A stretch of 24,041 bases of DNA from assembly GCA_037131955.1 (NCBI GenBank), contig JBAXQC010000046.1, positions 1 to 24,041 on the forward strand. Direction: 5' to 3'. Below the pieces are notes generated by a model. The model did no database searches. It had not been told where the DNA came from and was given only the letters and a program-made list of their open reading frames with translations. Shown one piece after another: positions 9,801 through 16,065 of the stretch. Every line of letters begins with the position of its first letter. The first letter of the stretch is position 1. A program made the translations under genes and the position numbers. The DNA is from CAIMMJ01 sp037131955 (GTDB lineage: Bacteria > Bacteroidota > Bacteroidia > UBA4408).

Positions 9801-10353
9801 TTTGCTCAGGCAAATCGTGCCTTTGAATTTCTATGTAATAATCTTCCCCAAAAATATCTAACCATTCTAAGAAAATTTTTTCTGCTTCAACTTCGCCTTT
9901 TTTAAGAATGGCTTGATTTACTTCACTTGCCAAACAACAAGTAGTTGCAATTAATCCTTCTTTGTATTCTCTAATGATTTCTTTGTCAATTCTGGGCTTG
10001 TAATAATAGCCTTCGGTAAAACCTCTGCTACTTAGTATTGCTAGATTTTTATAACCAATTTGATTTTTGGCAAGAATTAACTGATGGTATATATTTTTTT
10101 CATCAAGTTCTGTATTTTTAGATTTATCAAATCTGCTGCCACGTGCCAAATAAAATTCACATCCAATTACCGGTTTAATCTCTTTCTTTTTTGCCTCTGC
10201 AACAAATTTTGGCACACCAAACATGTTTCCATGATCGGTAATTGCGATGGCTTTCATTTGGTTATTTTTTGCTTTTTGCAGAAGATTTGCAATGGCAGCG
10301 GCACCGTCTAATAAAGAAAATTGAGTATGAACGTGGAGATGAGAAAATTGCAT
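6880..10353 (-). CDS. dnaE: DNA polymerase III alpha subunit
   Basis: Catalytic subunit of the replicative polymerase, 1157 aa, DnaE1-type length. The N-terminal PHP domain is intact in its signature residues (H5, H7, H9 in HLHVHT; D40, H41). The C-family polymerase palm has GPGRGSAAGS (357-366) and the three catalytic aspartates D401 and D403 (in MPDIDIDFDEDG) and D554 (in KMDFLG), almost at the same numbering as in E. coli. A helix-hairpin-helix (GLGAVKGVGEAA) and an OB fold (about residues 970-1060) follow. A good TAnnTTTG motif lies 22 bp upstream, suggesting that this gene heads the dnaE-recF-def run. Confidence 0.98.
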   Translation of the reverse strand: MQFSHLHVHTQFSLLDGAAAIANLLQKAKNNQMKAIAITDHGNMFGVPKFVAEAKKKEIKPVIGCEFYLARGSRFDKSKNTELDEKNIYHQLILAKNQIGYKNLAILSSRGFTEGYYYKPRIDKEIIREYKEGLIATTCCLASEVNQAILKKGEVEAEKIFLEWLDIFGEDYYIEIQRHDLPEQNVCNEVLLRWSKKHNVKVIATNDVHYVDVKDAEAQDILLCLQTGKDFDDPNRMRFENNRFFLKTKEEMEELFKDVPEALENTQEIIDKIEDPKITRDILLPVYQLPQGFSSEIEYLKFISFEGAKKRYSSVPAEVEERLNFELNVIKDMGFAGYFLIVQDFTTAARNLGVSVGPGRGSAAGSLVAYCIGIINIDPIKYDLLFERFLNPERISMPDIDIDFDEDGRQKVIDYVVEKYGKDKVAQIVTFGTMAAKSSIKDVARVLGLPLHEAERLTKLLPDEQGVNLRKSLEDVKELKDELKSTNPLIRKTLEFAGILEGSARHTGIHAAGVIIAPDKLENYIPLSTSKDSDLLVTQYDGKYVESVGMLKMDFLGLKTLNIITDCIENIFKIHGIKIHPDEIPLDDEKTFELYKRGDTIGTFQFESDGMQKHLQDLKPSTFEDLIAMNALYRPGPMQFIPQFINRKLGKEKVEYPHELLESILKHTYGIMVYQEQIMQTAQIMGGFSLGGADLLRRAMGKKDAKTMEEQKVVFINGAEEKGVDKTKASEVFDVMQKFAEYGFNRSHSAAYSLLAFQTAYLKANYPAEYMAAVLTRNMSDIKKITFFMDECRRRNISVLGPDVNESEFKFIVNKHGQIRFGLGAVKGVGEAAVEAIINDRKKTGNFKSIFQLTSRVNLRAVNKRCLESLAYSGAFDSFENTKRSDFFHKDMEGINLLEKAVKYGFAIQETKNAAQINMFGELEESDVPEPVVIPAPNWSKIETLKNEKEVIGFYLSGHPLDTFKLQMESFCKNKIIDFNKNLTAFRGKDVVFAGIISQAAHRQSKKNGNPFGSIVVEDYDDSIALNLFSENYLKFKHLLVQDTFVYIMAKVKPKYGDDTNLDIEIINIILLDEISEKKTKHVQVSLALKDLSESLINNLGQLIEKNPGKIPLRFVIDDSTDGISVEMYPRRFKVDLSNGILTKLSNMSDIKVKLIS

Positions 10354-10375
10354 TTTGGGACAAAAAATTTAAGTA

Positions 10376-10383
10376 CAAATTTA
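10376..10383 (-). promoter_or_regulatory. Candidate -7 promoter element of dnaE
   Basis: On the minus strand the sequence is TAAATTTG, an exact match to the Bacteroidota -7 consensus TAnnTTTG, 22 bp upstream of the dnaE ATG in the 84-bp gap after the DUF721 gene. I see no clear TTG -33 box at the usual spacing, so this is a moderate call from motif and position only. Confidence 0.5.
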
Positions 10384-10437
10384 CTTAATTAGAACCTTAA
10401 ATAATTTAAATGTTGATAATAAATGGAAAAGAAAAAA

Positions 10438-10728
10438 TTAAAAAAAATCTATTTCCGAAACAACTGATTTCCCAAGTGTTTCATTAATTAGTGCTATTAA
10501 TTTTGTTTTAGAAAAACTTAATTCATGCCTTAATGCATCTGATGTAATTTCAACAGTTAATTTAGATTGCAGCATAGTAATTCTTCCTGTATGTTTTGCC
10601 AAATCTTTGCCAACAATTTGCTCCCACGCTTGCTCCACTTGAGTTTTTAATAATTTATCGTTTAGGCCATAAGCCCGCACAAGTTCTTCAATGGCTTGCT
10701 TTAGTGTTTTTTCGTTGGTGTTTTTCAT
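10438..10728 (-). CDS. DUF721 (DciA-like) protein
   Basis: 96-aa protein matching the short DUF721 domain: an alpha-helical start, WEQIVGKDLAKHTG (about 29-42), then beta strands with LTVEITSDALRHEL (57-70). DUF721 is the family of DciA, the helicase operator/loader of many bacteria that lack DnaC or DnaI, and Bacteroidota members are short like this one. A role in loading DnaB at replication is therefore plausible but inferred. The position just upstream of dnaE and recF fits; related genes sit beside recF or gyrB elsewhere. It lies 22 bp after the WG-repeat gene and may have its own promoter (TAGCTTTG at 10742-10749). Confidence 0.85.
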   Translation of the reverse strand: MKNTNEKTLKQAIEELVRAYGLNDKLLKTQVEQAWEQIVGKDLAKHTGRITMLQSKLTVEITSDALRHELSFSKTKLIALINETLGKSVVSEIDFF

Positions 10729-10741
10729 GTTTAGAAGTTAA

Positions 10742-10749
10742 CAAAGCTA
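10742..10749 (-). promoter_or_regulatory. Candidate -7 promoter element of the DUF721 gene
   Basis: Reads TAGCTTTG on the minus strand, an exact TAnnTTTG match, 13 bp upstream of the DUF721 ATG and just past the stop codon of the WG-repeat gene. The best TTG upstream is at a short 15-bp spacing. The predicted leader would be only about 7 nt, so this is a weak to moderate call. Confidence 0.35.
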
Positions 10750-10750
10750 A

Positions 10751-12883
10751 TTAATTTTGCACTTCAAAGCTTGCCTCACGAAATATAAACTTATTTGTTT
10801 TTAGATTATAAATTGCTGTAGAATTATTTTTTTGGAACAACAACAGCTCAGCTTTTACTTCACGAATTTCTTCCAGCACCGGTGGATACAACCATTTTCC
10901 TTCAGCAGAAACCAAGCCCAATAGGTTATTCTTTTTCACAATAAAATACTCGTTAAACTGCTCAATGTTTTGAAGTTCAGGCTTAATTATCCATTTGCCA
11001 GAAATATCAACAATGCCCCATTTCTTTTTCAGTTTGGCTTTTGCAACACCCAAATCAAAATTTCCTAAATCGTCGAACTTTGGTTTTAAAATAATTTTTT
11101 GAGTTGAATCTGTTATGCCCCATTTTAATTTCTTCTCAAATGGAATGTAAATTCCTGAAGATAATTTTAAATTTTTGTACTCAAATGGTAAGATAGTTTT
11201 TCCTTCGTAGTTTATAATTCCCTTGCGACTTTTAGCATTTTGAACAATAATCTTGTTGTTTCTAAAATCATTAACTGAACCAGAAAATTCATAATTAAAT
11301 GGAGAAATGCTGTTGCCATTTACACTTACAATGCCACAAATGTCTTCTTTCATGGCCAGTAAAGTTTCGTTGTTTAAAAACTCTAAAAAATCATATTGTG
11401 GTAAAATTAAATTAGGATTTGAAATAGAAGCTAAGCCAAACAACTCATCTTTTTGAACCCTGCACAAATCGCCTCTAAAGTCATCTATCCATTCGTATTC
11501 ATTTGGAATGATAAATGTGCCATTGCTGAGTATAACGCCAAATTTTTTATTAAATTCGACAATTGCTTTTCCATTTAAAAAATCACTTCCCAAAGAAAAT
11601 TTACATTCAATAGCCAATTCGCCATTTTTATTGATGTAACCAATGTTGTCGTACTTTTTTACTGCCGCAAAACCTTCCGAGAAATCAGAAATTTCATCCC
11701 AATTTTCAGAGATAATTTTACCGTTTCTGTCTATCACAGAAAATTTAGTGTTTATTTTTACTACTGCTCTGCCTTCTTTAAACTCCTCTCCTTCATCGTA
11801 TACAAAATCAATTATGGTTTTGCCAAATTTATTGATGTATCCTACTTTGTTGTTAAACGTAACAGGGCATAAACCTTCTGTAAAATTTTCAACCCAATCG
11901 TATTTGGGCTCTATTCTAACTTTTCCTTCAAGGTCTATAAAACCCCATTTAGAGTTTTCCGAAATTTTTAAGTACTCTGTTTGAGCAATCGATAGTTCCT
12001 TGGCAACATTTTCCAGGTATGGATAATCGGGATATTTTGCTAGAAACTTTGAAAAGAAGTTAGCAGAATTATCGTTCCCCATTTCATACAATAATTGCCA
12101 GGCATATTCTACATTTTTGTTGTTGGGATAATTTCTAATAAAATTACTAAGTTGCGTTTCAGATTTTGTTGGTGCCGACAGTTTAAACAGTGAATCTTGG
12201 CAATTATCGATGTACTTACTACCAGGAAAATCTAGAATAAATTTATTGTATGCTTCTGTATTATTCTTTGCTGCCGTTTCTTTAAATCTGCATAAATCAA
12301 GACTTCTTTTTGCAATTTCTAGTTGAATTGCATTGGGATATTTTTCAATAAATGATGAATAGGATTTAACAGTATTTTCCTTTGATGCCTCAGTAAATGC
12401 AATAAGGTTTATCTGTTCTTGTACCTGAACTGTATAAATTGTAGTTGGAATTTTTTGTAGAAAAGTTTGTAAGTCATCAATTGAGTTTTTTGAAAGTGCA
12501 ACAGAAAAACTCAATGAGTCTATAAGATGTTCGAGAGTAGAAATTGATTGATAATTTATCTTCCATTTTGATATACTGTTTTGTTTTTTTGGGTTTAGTT
12601 TGCCGTAATCACTTTTAGAAATCTGAATGTATTTATAGGCAGAATCTAAATTATAAAATGGGTTTTTGTTTATATAAAATACTGAGGCAAGACCGAAGGT
12701 ACTTTCGCAAGATTTCTTTTTTAATTGTGTATAATATATTTTTTTCGCCAAAAAATAATCTTGTTCATTAAGTGCTTTGTAAGCCCTCTCCACAGAAGGA
12801 ATAACAAGCCATTGCGAGAACAAATTTGTATACGTAAAAACAAAAAATAAAAAAAATAAAAAAAATAAAAAAAATTTCCTCAC
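10751..12883 (-). CDS. Secreted WG-repeat protein with helical N-terminal region
   Basis: 710 aa. The start is GTG at 12883; it gives a signal peptide (MRK, a Phe/Leu-rich core, probable cleavage near LFSQ-W) and no in-frame ATG follows for a long way. Residues about 30-300 are helical with TPR-like pieces (FIEKYPNA, FILDFPGS, FIRNYPNN, FLAKYPDY). Residues about 312-695 are WG repeats (PF14903 type), built on units such as KWGFIDLEGKV and VGYINKFGKTI. WG proteins are common in Bacteroidota, and their role is thought to be binding or structural. The signal-peptide core is encoded by three perfect 9-bp repeats. It lies between a terminator upstream and the DUF721 gene downstream. Confidence 0.9.
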   Translation of the reverse strand: MRKFFLFFLFFLFFVFTYTNLFSQWLVIPSVERAYKALNEQDYFLAKKIYYTQLKKKSCESTFGLASVFYINKNPFYNLDSAYKYIQISKSDYGKLNPKKQNSISKWKINYQSISTLEHLIDSLSFSVALSKNSIDDLQTFLQKIPTTIYTVQVQEQINLIAFTEASKENTVKSYSSFIEKYPNAIQLEIAKRSLDLCRFKETAAKNNTEAYNKFILDFPGSKYIDNCQDSLFKLSAPTKSETQLSNFIRNYPNNKNVEYAWQLLYEMGNDNSANFFSKFLAKYPDYPYLENVAKELSIAQTEYLKISENSKWGFIDLEGKVRIEPKYDWVENFTEGLCPVTFNNKVGYINKFGKTIIDFVYDEGEEFKEGRAVVKINTKFSVIDRNGKIISENWDEISDFSEGFAAVKKYDNIGYINKNGELAIECKFSLGSDFLNGKAIVEFNKKFGVILSNGTFIIPNEYEWIDDFRGDLCRVQKDELFGLASISNPNLILPQYDFLEFLNNETLLAMKEDICGIVSVNGNSISPFNYEFSGSVNDFRNNKIIVQNAKSRKGIINYEGKTILPFEYKNLKLSSGIYIPFEKKLKWGITDSTQKIILKPKFDDLGNFDLGVAKAKLKKKWGIVDISGKWIIKPELQNIEQFNEYFIVKKNNLLGLVSAEGKWLYPPVLEEIREVKAELLLFQKNNSTAIYNLKTNKFIFREASFEVQN
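12848..12874. repeat. Three perfect 9-bp tandem repeats inside the WG-protein signal peptide
   Basis: The plus strand has three copies of TAAAAAAAA (12848-12856, 12857-12865, 12866-12874) plus a partial unit (12842-12847). On the coding strand each is TTT TTT TTA, giving Phe-Phe-Leu. Copy-number change would keep the frame, while loss or gain in one 8-base A run would break it. Confidence 0.95.
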
Positions 12884-12908
12884 TTTAATCTCATATAAAT
12901 TTTTGTAT

Positions 12909-12938
12909 AAAAAAGGCCTCCAATTCGGAAGCCTTTTT
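12909..12938 (-). terminator. Terminator of the M43 protease gene
   Basis: Inverted repeat with arms at 12909-12921 and 12927-12938: GGCTTCC on the minus strand pairs with GGAGGCC through one G-T wobble, extended by A/T pairs, and followed by a T tract. It lies 23 bp past the protease stop codon and 25 bp before the GTG start of the WG-repeat gene. Confidence 0.85.
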
Positions 12939-12961
12939 CATTTTTAAAAATCTTTTTTAAT

Positions 12962-14872
12962 TTATTTTTGAACAACAAAAGATTTTGTAAATCTACCGCT
13001 GTTAGAAATTCCTGTTACAAAATATAAGCCCTGATTAAAATCAGAAATATCAAAATTAATTAAGCCGTTTGTGTTTACCATTTTAGTTTCTAGTTCTCTG
13101 CCCATTGCATCATAAATTTTTAAACTATAACTGCTAGAATTAGAAATGTTTAAGGTAACAATTGAATTTGCCGGATTAGGGAAAAGTTTGATGGCAGAGT
13201 CAATACTTTCAATTTCGGATGTAATTACACTAGGATCGCACAATACTGCTGCAATGTAATTAGAAATATTTGAAGCCCAACCAGCTGGCTGAGGCTCGCT
13301 ATAGGGTTGCCAAGTTCCTGTAGAGATTTTTTCCCATCCTAAATTTGCCACAACTTCATTATTTGCTGTAGTATAAATAGCCAATGTATCACCTGCTGCA
13401 TAGGAAAATTCTACGCCACCAAAAAAGGAAGAGGGAACGGTTACGGGACTGGCGAACTCAAAATAAGAATATTGATTAGCCACTACAATTGGAACATTTG
13501 AGGAGTAAGTGGAGTTAAGTGTTGCCAGAACTGTACCCGGCGCTCCACCCGCTCCATTTCCATAAATCTTTACAGAAAATGAAGAGTTTGAATTTGCAGC
13601 ACTCATTTTTGCAAATCCAATATACAATCCTTTTACCTTATAATTTGTTGGAAAATTTGAGATTTTTTCGGCTTTGGCAATGTCTAAATAGGAGTTGTGA
13701 CCTCCTACATAACCCCAAGTTTGTTGAGCTGTATTGAATATCGAAAAATTATTTACTGTGGCAGTTCCAGGAATATTCCAAACAGTATCGCACAGCGCTC
13801 CGGAGCTTACAGGTTGACAACCGTTAGAAGTTATTAAAGAAGCTCTAGGGCCATTTAAGGCCGCTTGCACTCTTACTTTTTGTCCGTTAGTGAACATATA
13901 CATACAGGCATCGTTCACATAATCCATGTAGTTCATAAACATGGCACCAGGACTTCCCGCTGTACATGCTCTACCTGAGCCAGAAAGTAAAGGAAATGTT
14001 GGACATCCTCCATTTTCACCTCTTTGTTGAGGGGTATCTGTAACTTCGTCATCTGCAGCACAATCTGGTTCATCGCCCCAAATATGAAACAAATTAAAAT
14101 AATGCCCTATTTCATGTGTTGCAGTTCTTCCTTTATTATACGGTGATTGTGCTGCACCAGTATTTCCAAAATAATTGTATCCAACAACAACACCATCAGT
14201 TTCGGGGTTATCGCCGGGGAATTGAGCATAACCAAGTAAGCCGTTTGACAAGGCACACACCCAAATATTTAAATAATTATCTGCATTCCAAGCGTCATGT
14301 CCGCCTGAAACAGTATATTTTACATCATTTTCAGTGTAGAAAGGTCCATGAGTGGTGCTTGTTCTGGTTATACCAGTGGTAGCGTTACCTTGTGGGTCTC
14401 TTTGTGCTAAACAAAATTGTATTTCGCAATCGGCAGTTAATCCTGCAAAAGCAGAGGGCACAGAAGTAATATCTGTATTTAACTTGCGGAAATCTTGATT
14501 TAAAATTGCAATCTGCGAATTAATTTGAGCATCGCTGATGTTTTGTGTTGTATTGTTATACACAACATGCACTACTACCGGAATTGTAACAACAACAGCG
14601 GTATTTCTATTTGCTAATTCTCCACTGTTTATGAGCGTTTTCATTTGTTCTTGAACTTTGTTATAATTCTCCTTTAACTTTGGATTAGAGTTCAAACGTT
14701 GTTGCATGTACTCAGTTGTTCCGCAAGTTCTTGTGGCAGGCACCTGAACATTATTTTGGCTATTATTTGTAGCAGCGGTGAAGTTGATTTGGTTACTAAT
14801 TGAGTTGCTTTTGGTTTGAGCAAATGCAAATGAGCAACACAATAATAAAATGGATGTAATTTTTAATTTCAT
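12962..14872 (-). CDS. Secreted M43 (cytophagalysin-type) zinc metalloprotease with T9SS sorting domain
   Basis: 636 aa. Signal peptide to about residue 19 (MKLK, hydrophobic core, AFAQ). The peptidase domain (about 95-355) has the metzincin motif HEIGHYFNLFH with zinc ligands H253, H257 and H263 and catalytic E254, and the Met-turn MNYM (313-316); these fit the pappalysin/cytophagalysin family. A jelly-roll-like region (about 370-545) follows. The C-terminal 75 residues, with LFPNPAN near 564-570 and ending GRFTKSFVVQK, match the type A T9SS sorting domain, so export across the outer membrane by the Por machinery is expected. It is probably co-transcribed with the 92-aa secreted peptide gene 24 bp upstream. 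The substrate is unknown. Confidence 0.95.
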   Translation of the reverse strand: MKLKITSILLLCCSFAFAQTKSNSISNQINFTAATNNSQNNVQVPATRTCGTTEYMQQRLNSNPKLKENYNKVQEQMKTLINSGELANRNTAVVVTIPVVVHVVYNNTTQNISDAQINSQIAILNQDFRKLNTDITSVPSAFAGLTADCEIQFCLAQRDPQGNATTGITRTSTTHGPFYTENDVKYTVSGGHDAWNADNYLNIWVCALSNGLLGYAQFPGDNPETDGVVVGYNYFGNTGAAQSPYNKGRTATHEIGHYFNLFHIWGDEPDCAADDEVTDTPQQRGENGGCPTFPLLSGSGRACTAGSPGAMFMNYMDYVNDACMYMFTNGQKVRVQAALNGPRASLITSNGCQPVSSGALCDTVWNIPGTATVNNFSIFNTAQQTWGYVGGHNSYLDIAKAEKISNFPTNYKVKGLYIGFAKMSAANSNSSFSVKIYGNGAGGAPGTVLATLNSTYSSNVPIVVANQYSYFEFASPVTVPSSFFGGVEFSYAAGDTLAIYTTANNEVVANLGWEKISTGTWQPYSEPQPAGWASNISNYIAAVLCDPSVITSEIESIDSAIKLFPNPANSIVTLNISNSSSYSLKIYDAMGRELETKMVNTNGLINFDISDFNQGLYFVTGISNSGRFTKSFVVQK

Positions 14873-14896
14873 TCAATAGGTTTTAGGTTAAATATA

Positions 14897-15175
14897 TTAT
14901 TTTTTTGATGGCGTTTTCTTCTCTACTTTTTTATTTTCTTTGAACCTCATATCTGGAGTTCCATCTTTTTTAGTTGGACCTTGGGGAGCAGGTTTTGCGG
15001 CCTCTTTGTTTTGTTTGTACCTCATATCTGGTGTGCCGTCTTTTTTTACTTTTTGTTCCTTAGATTGTTCTACATTATCAGGTTTTGCTGCCTTTTGGTT
15101 GGTTTGAGCACTGGCAAAAGTTAAATTAAATACTAAACAGAGTAGAGCAATTAGAGTAATTTTCTTTGATCTCAT
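14897..15175 (-). CDS. Small secreted basic protein with duplicated DGTPDMR motif
   Basis: 92 aa; no named family recognised. The N-terminus is a clear signal peptide (MRSKK, hydrophobic core, cleavage near ASAQ). The mature part is rich in Lys, Ala and Pro and holds two copies of KKDGTPDMRxKxNK (residues 44-57 and 69-82), 25 residues apart. No catalytic residues or cysteines are present. It sits 24 bp upstream of the M43 protease and in the same direction. The low-complexity basic composition suggests a flexible envelope-associated or binding peptide, but this is only inference. Small proteins with a DGTPDMR motif may recur in Bacteroidota; a search would be needed to confirm. Confidence 0.75.
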   Translation of the reverse strand: MRSKKITLIALLCLVFNLTFASAQTNQKAAKPDNVEQSKEQKVKKDGTPDMRYKQNKEAAKPAPQGPTKKDGTPDMRFKENKKVEKKTPSKK

Positions 15176-15258
15176 GGGTGTGTGTTTTGTTTATAAATTT
15201 GGTGCTAAAATAAATAAATTACTTGGTAGAGAGTTTAATATTTATTACCAATTTTAAA

Positions 15259-15897
15259 CTATTTTGCATAATCGGGTTCTTTTTTTTCTTTTTCCTCTCT
15301 GATAATTTGGCGATATCTATCTATTCTGTTCCTTTGCCTTGCTTTTTTACCAAACTGGTCGTAAATAAATGTTACGGGGCTTGAATAAGCGGCAACAGCG
15401 TTTTCTAAAAATGTTTTATTTTTATCATCTATCATTTTTCTTAGGTATTCAATCATTCTTAAACTGTCTCTAATATAAGAATTCATAAAGGCGTTTTTAA
15501 TGACTTTTTCTTTAGTTAATGATTTGTATACAAATGGTTTAAGACTAATGGTATCGCTGGTCATTAAGATTTGAACAGAGTAATTGGGAATGTTTAGTAT
15601 TTTTTTAAAATAATAGAAAGTAGTGTGGTAACCCAGGAGTTTAAATCTAATTGTATCACCATCGTTTACCTTAAAGTTAAATTTTCCATTTTCATCCACA
15701 ACAAAAGATTCTTTGTTACTCAGATTGGTAATTCCAACATCGGTTAATGGTTTTAATGTATTTTGTGAATCTACCACATATCCTTGAAAAAAAAACTGCT
15801 CAGTTGTTTTAGTTTCTTGAGCAGCAAGGTTTAATGAAAAAACTTTTAACAAAAAGACAAATAAAACAATAAAATACAATTTATTTTTGAGGTACAT
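15259..15897 (-). CDS. Exported protein with carboxypeptidase-regulatory-like domain
   Basis: The reading frame is open from an ATG at 15966, but the ATG at 15897 is preferred because it gives a normal signal peptide (MYLKNK, hydrophobic core, cleavage near NLAAQ); product about 212 aa. Residues about 32-105 match the CarboxypepD_reg-like beta-sandwich seen at the start of SusC/TonB-dependent proteins and in many stand-alone Bacteroidota proteins: FQGYVVDSQN, then ESFVVDENGKFNFKV, DTIRFKLLGYHTT. The C-terminal part is helical and very basic/charged (KKARQRNRIDRYRQIIREE) with no recognised domain. It is transcribed divergently from gyrB. The function is unknown; an envelope role is likely. Confidence 0.8.
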   Translation of the reverse strand: MYLKNKLYFIVLFVFLLKVFSLNLAAQETKTTEQFFFQGYVVDSQNTLKPLTDVGITNLSNKESFVVDENGKFNFKVNDGDTIRFKLLGYHTTFYYFKKILNIPNYSVQILMTSDTISLKPFVYKSLTKEKVIKNAFMNSYIRDSLRMIEYLRKMIDDKNKTFLENAVAAYSSPVTFIYDQFGKKARQRNRIDRYRQIIREEKEKKEPDYAK

Positions 15898-16029
15898 TAA
15901 GGAACATTTTAATTGGGTTTCCAAAACTTTAAAAATTATATTCAACAATAGAAAAAAGTTATACAAACTTTGTTAATAATATTAAGCAAATTGGCTCAAT
16001 TTTAATTACAAAAATAGCTTTATTTAATG

Positions 16030-16037
16030 TAAATTTG
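16030..16037 (+). promoter_or_regulatory. Candidate -7 promoter element of gyrB
   Basis: TAAATTTG is an exact match to TAnnTTTG, 28 bp upstream of the gyrB ATG in the 168-bp divergent gap. No TTG is present at the usual -33 distance, so the call rests on the -7 motif and position. Confidence 0.5.
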
Positions 16038-16065
16038 GACTCTATTTTTTGACTTAAACAATTAT

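Noticed and set aside
12880..12894. ATG at 12894 as start of the WG-repeat gene
   Set aside because: It is out of frame and reaches a stop after four codons, before the T-rich repeat, so slippage in the repeat cannot join it to the gene.
15223..15252. Hairpin TTGGTA/TACCAA after the carboxypeptidase-regulatory-like gene
   Set aside because: Six pairs, a loop of about 18 nt and no T tract on the minus strand; not a convincing terminator.
15898..15966. Upstream ATG (15966) as start of the carboxypeptidase-regulatory-like gene
   Set aside because: The 23 extra residues precede a complete signal peptide beginning at 15897, which would then be internal.
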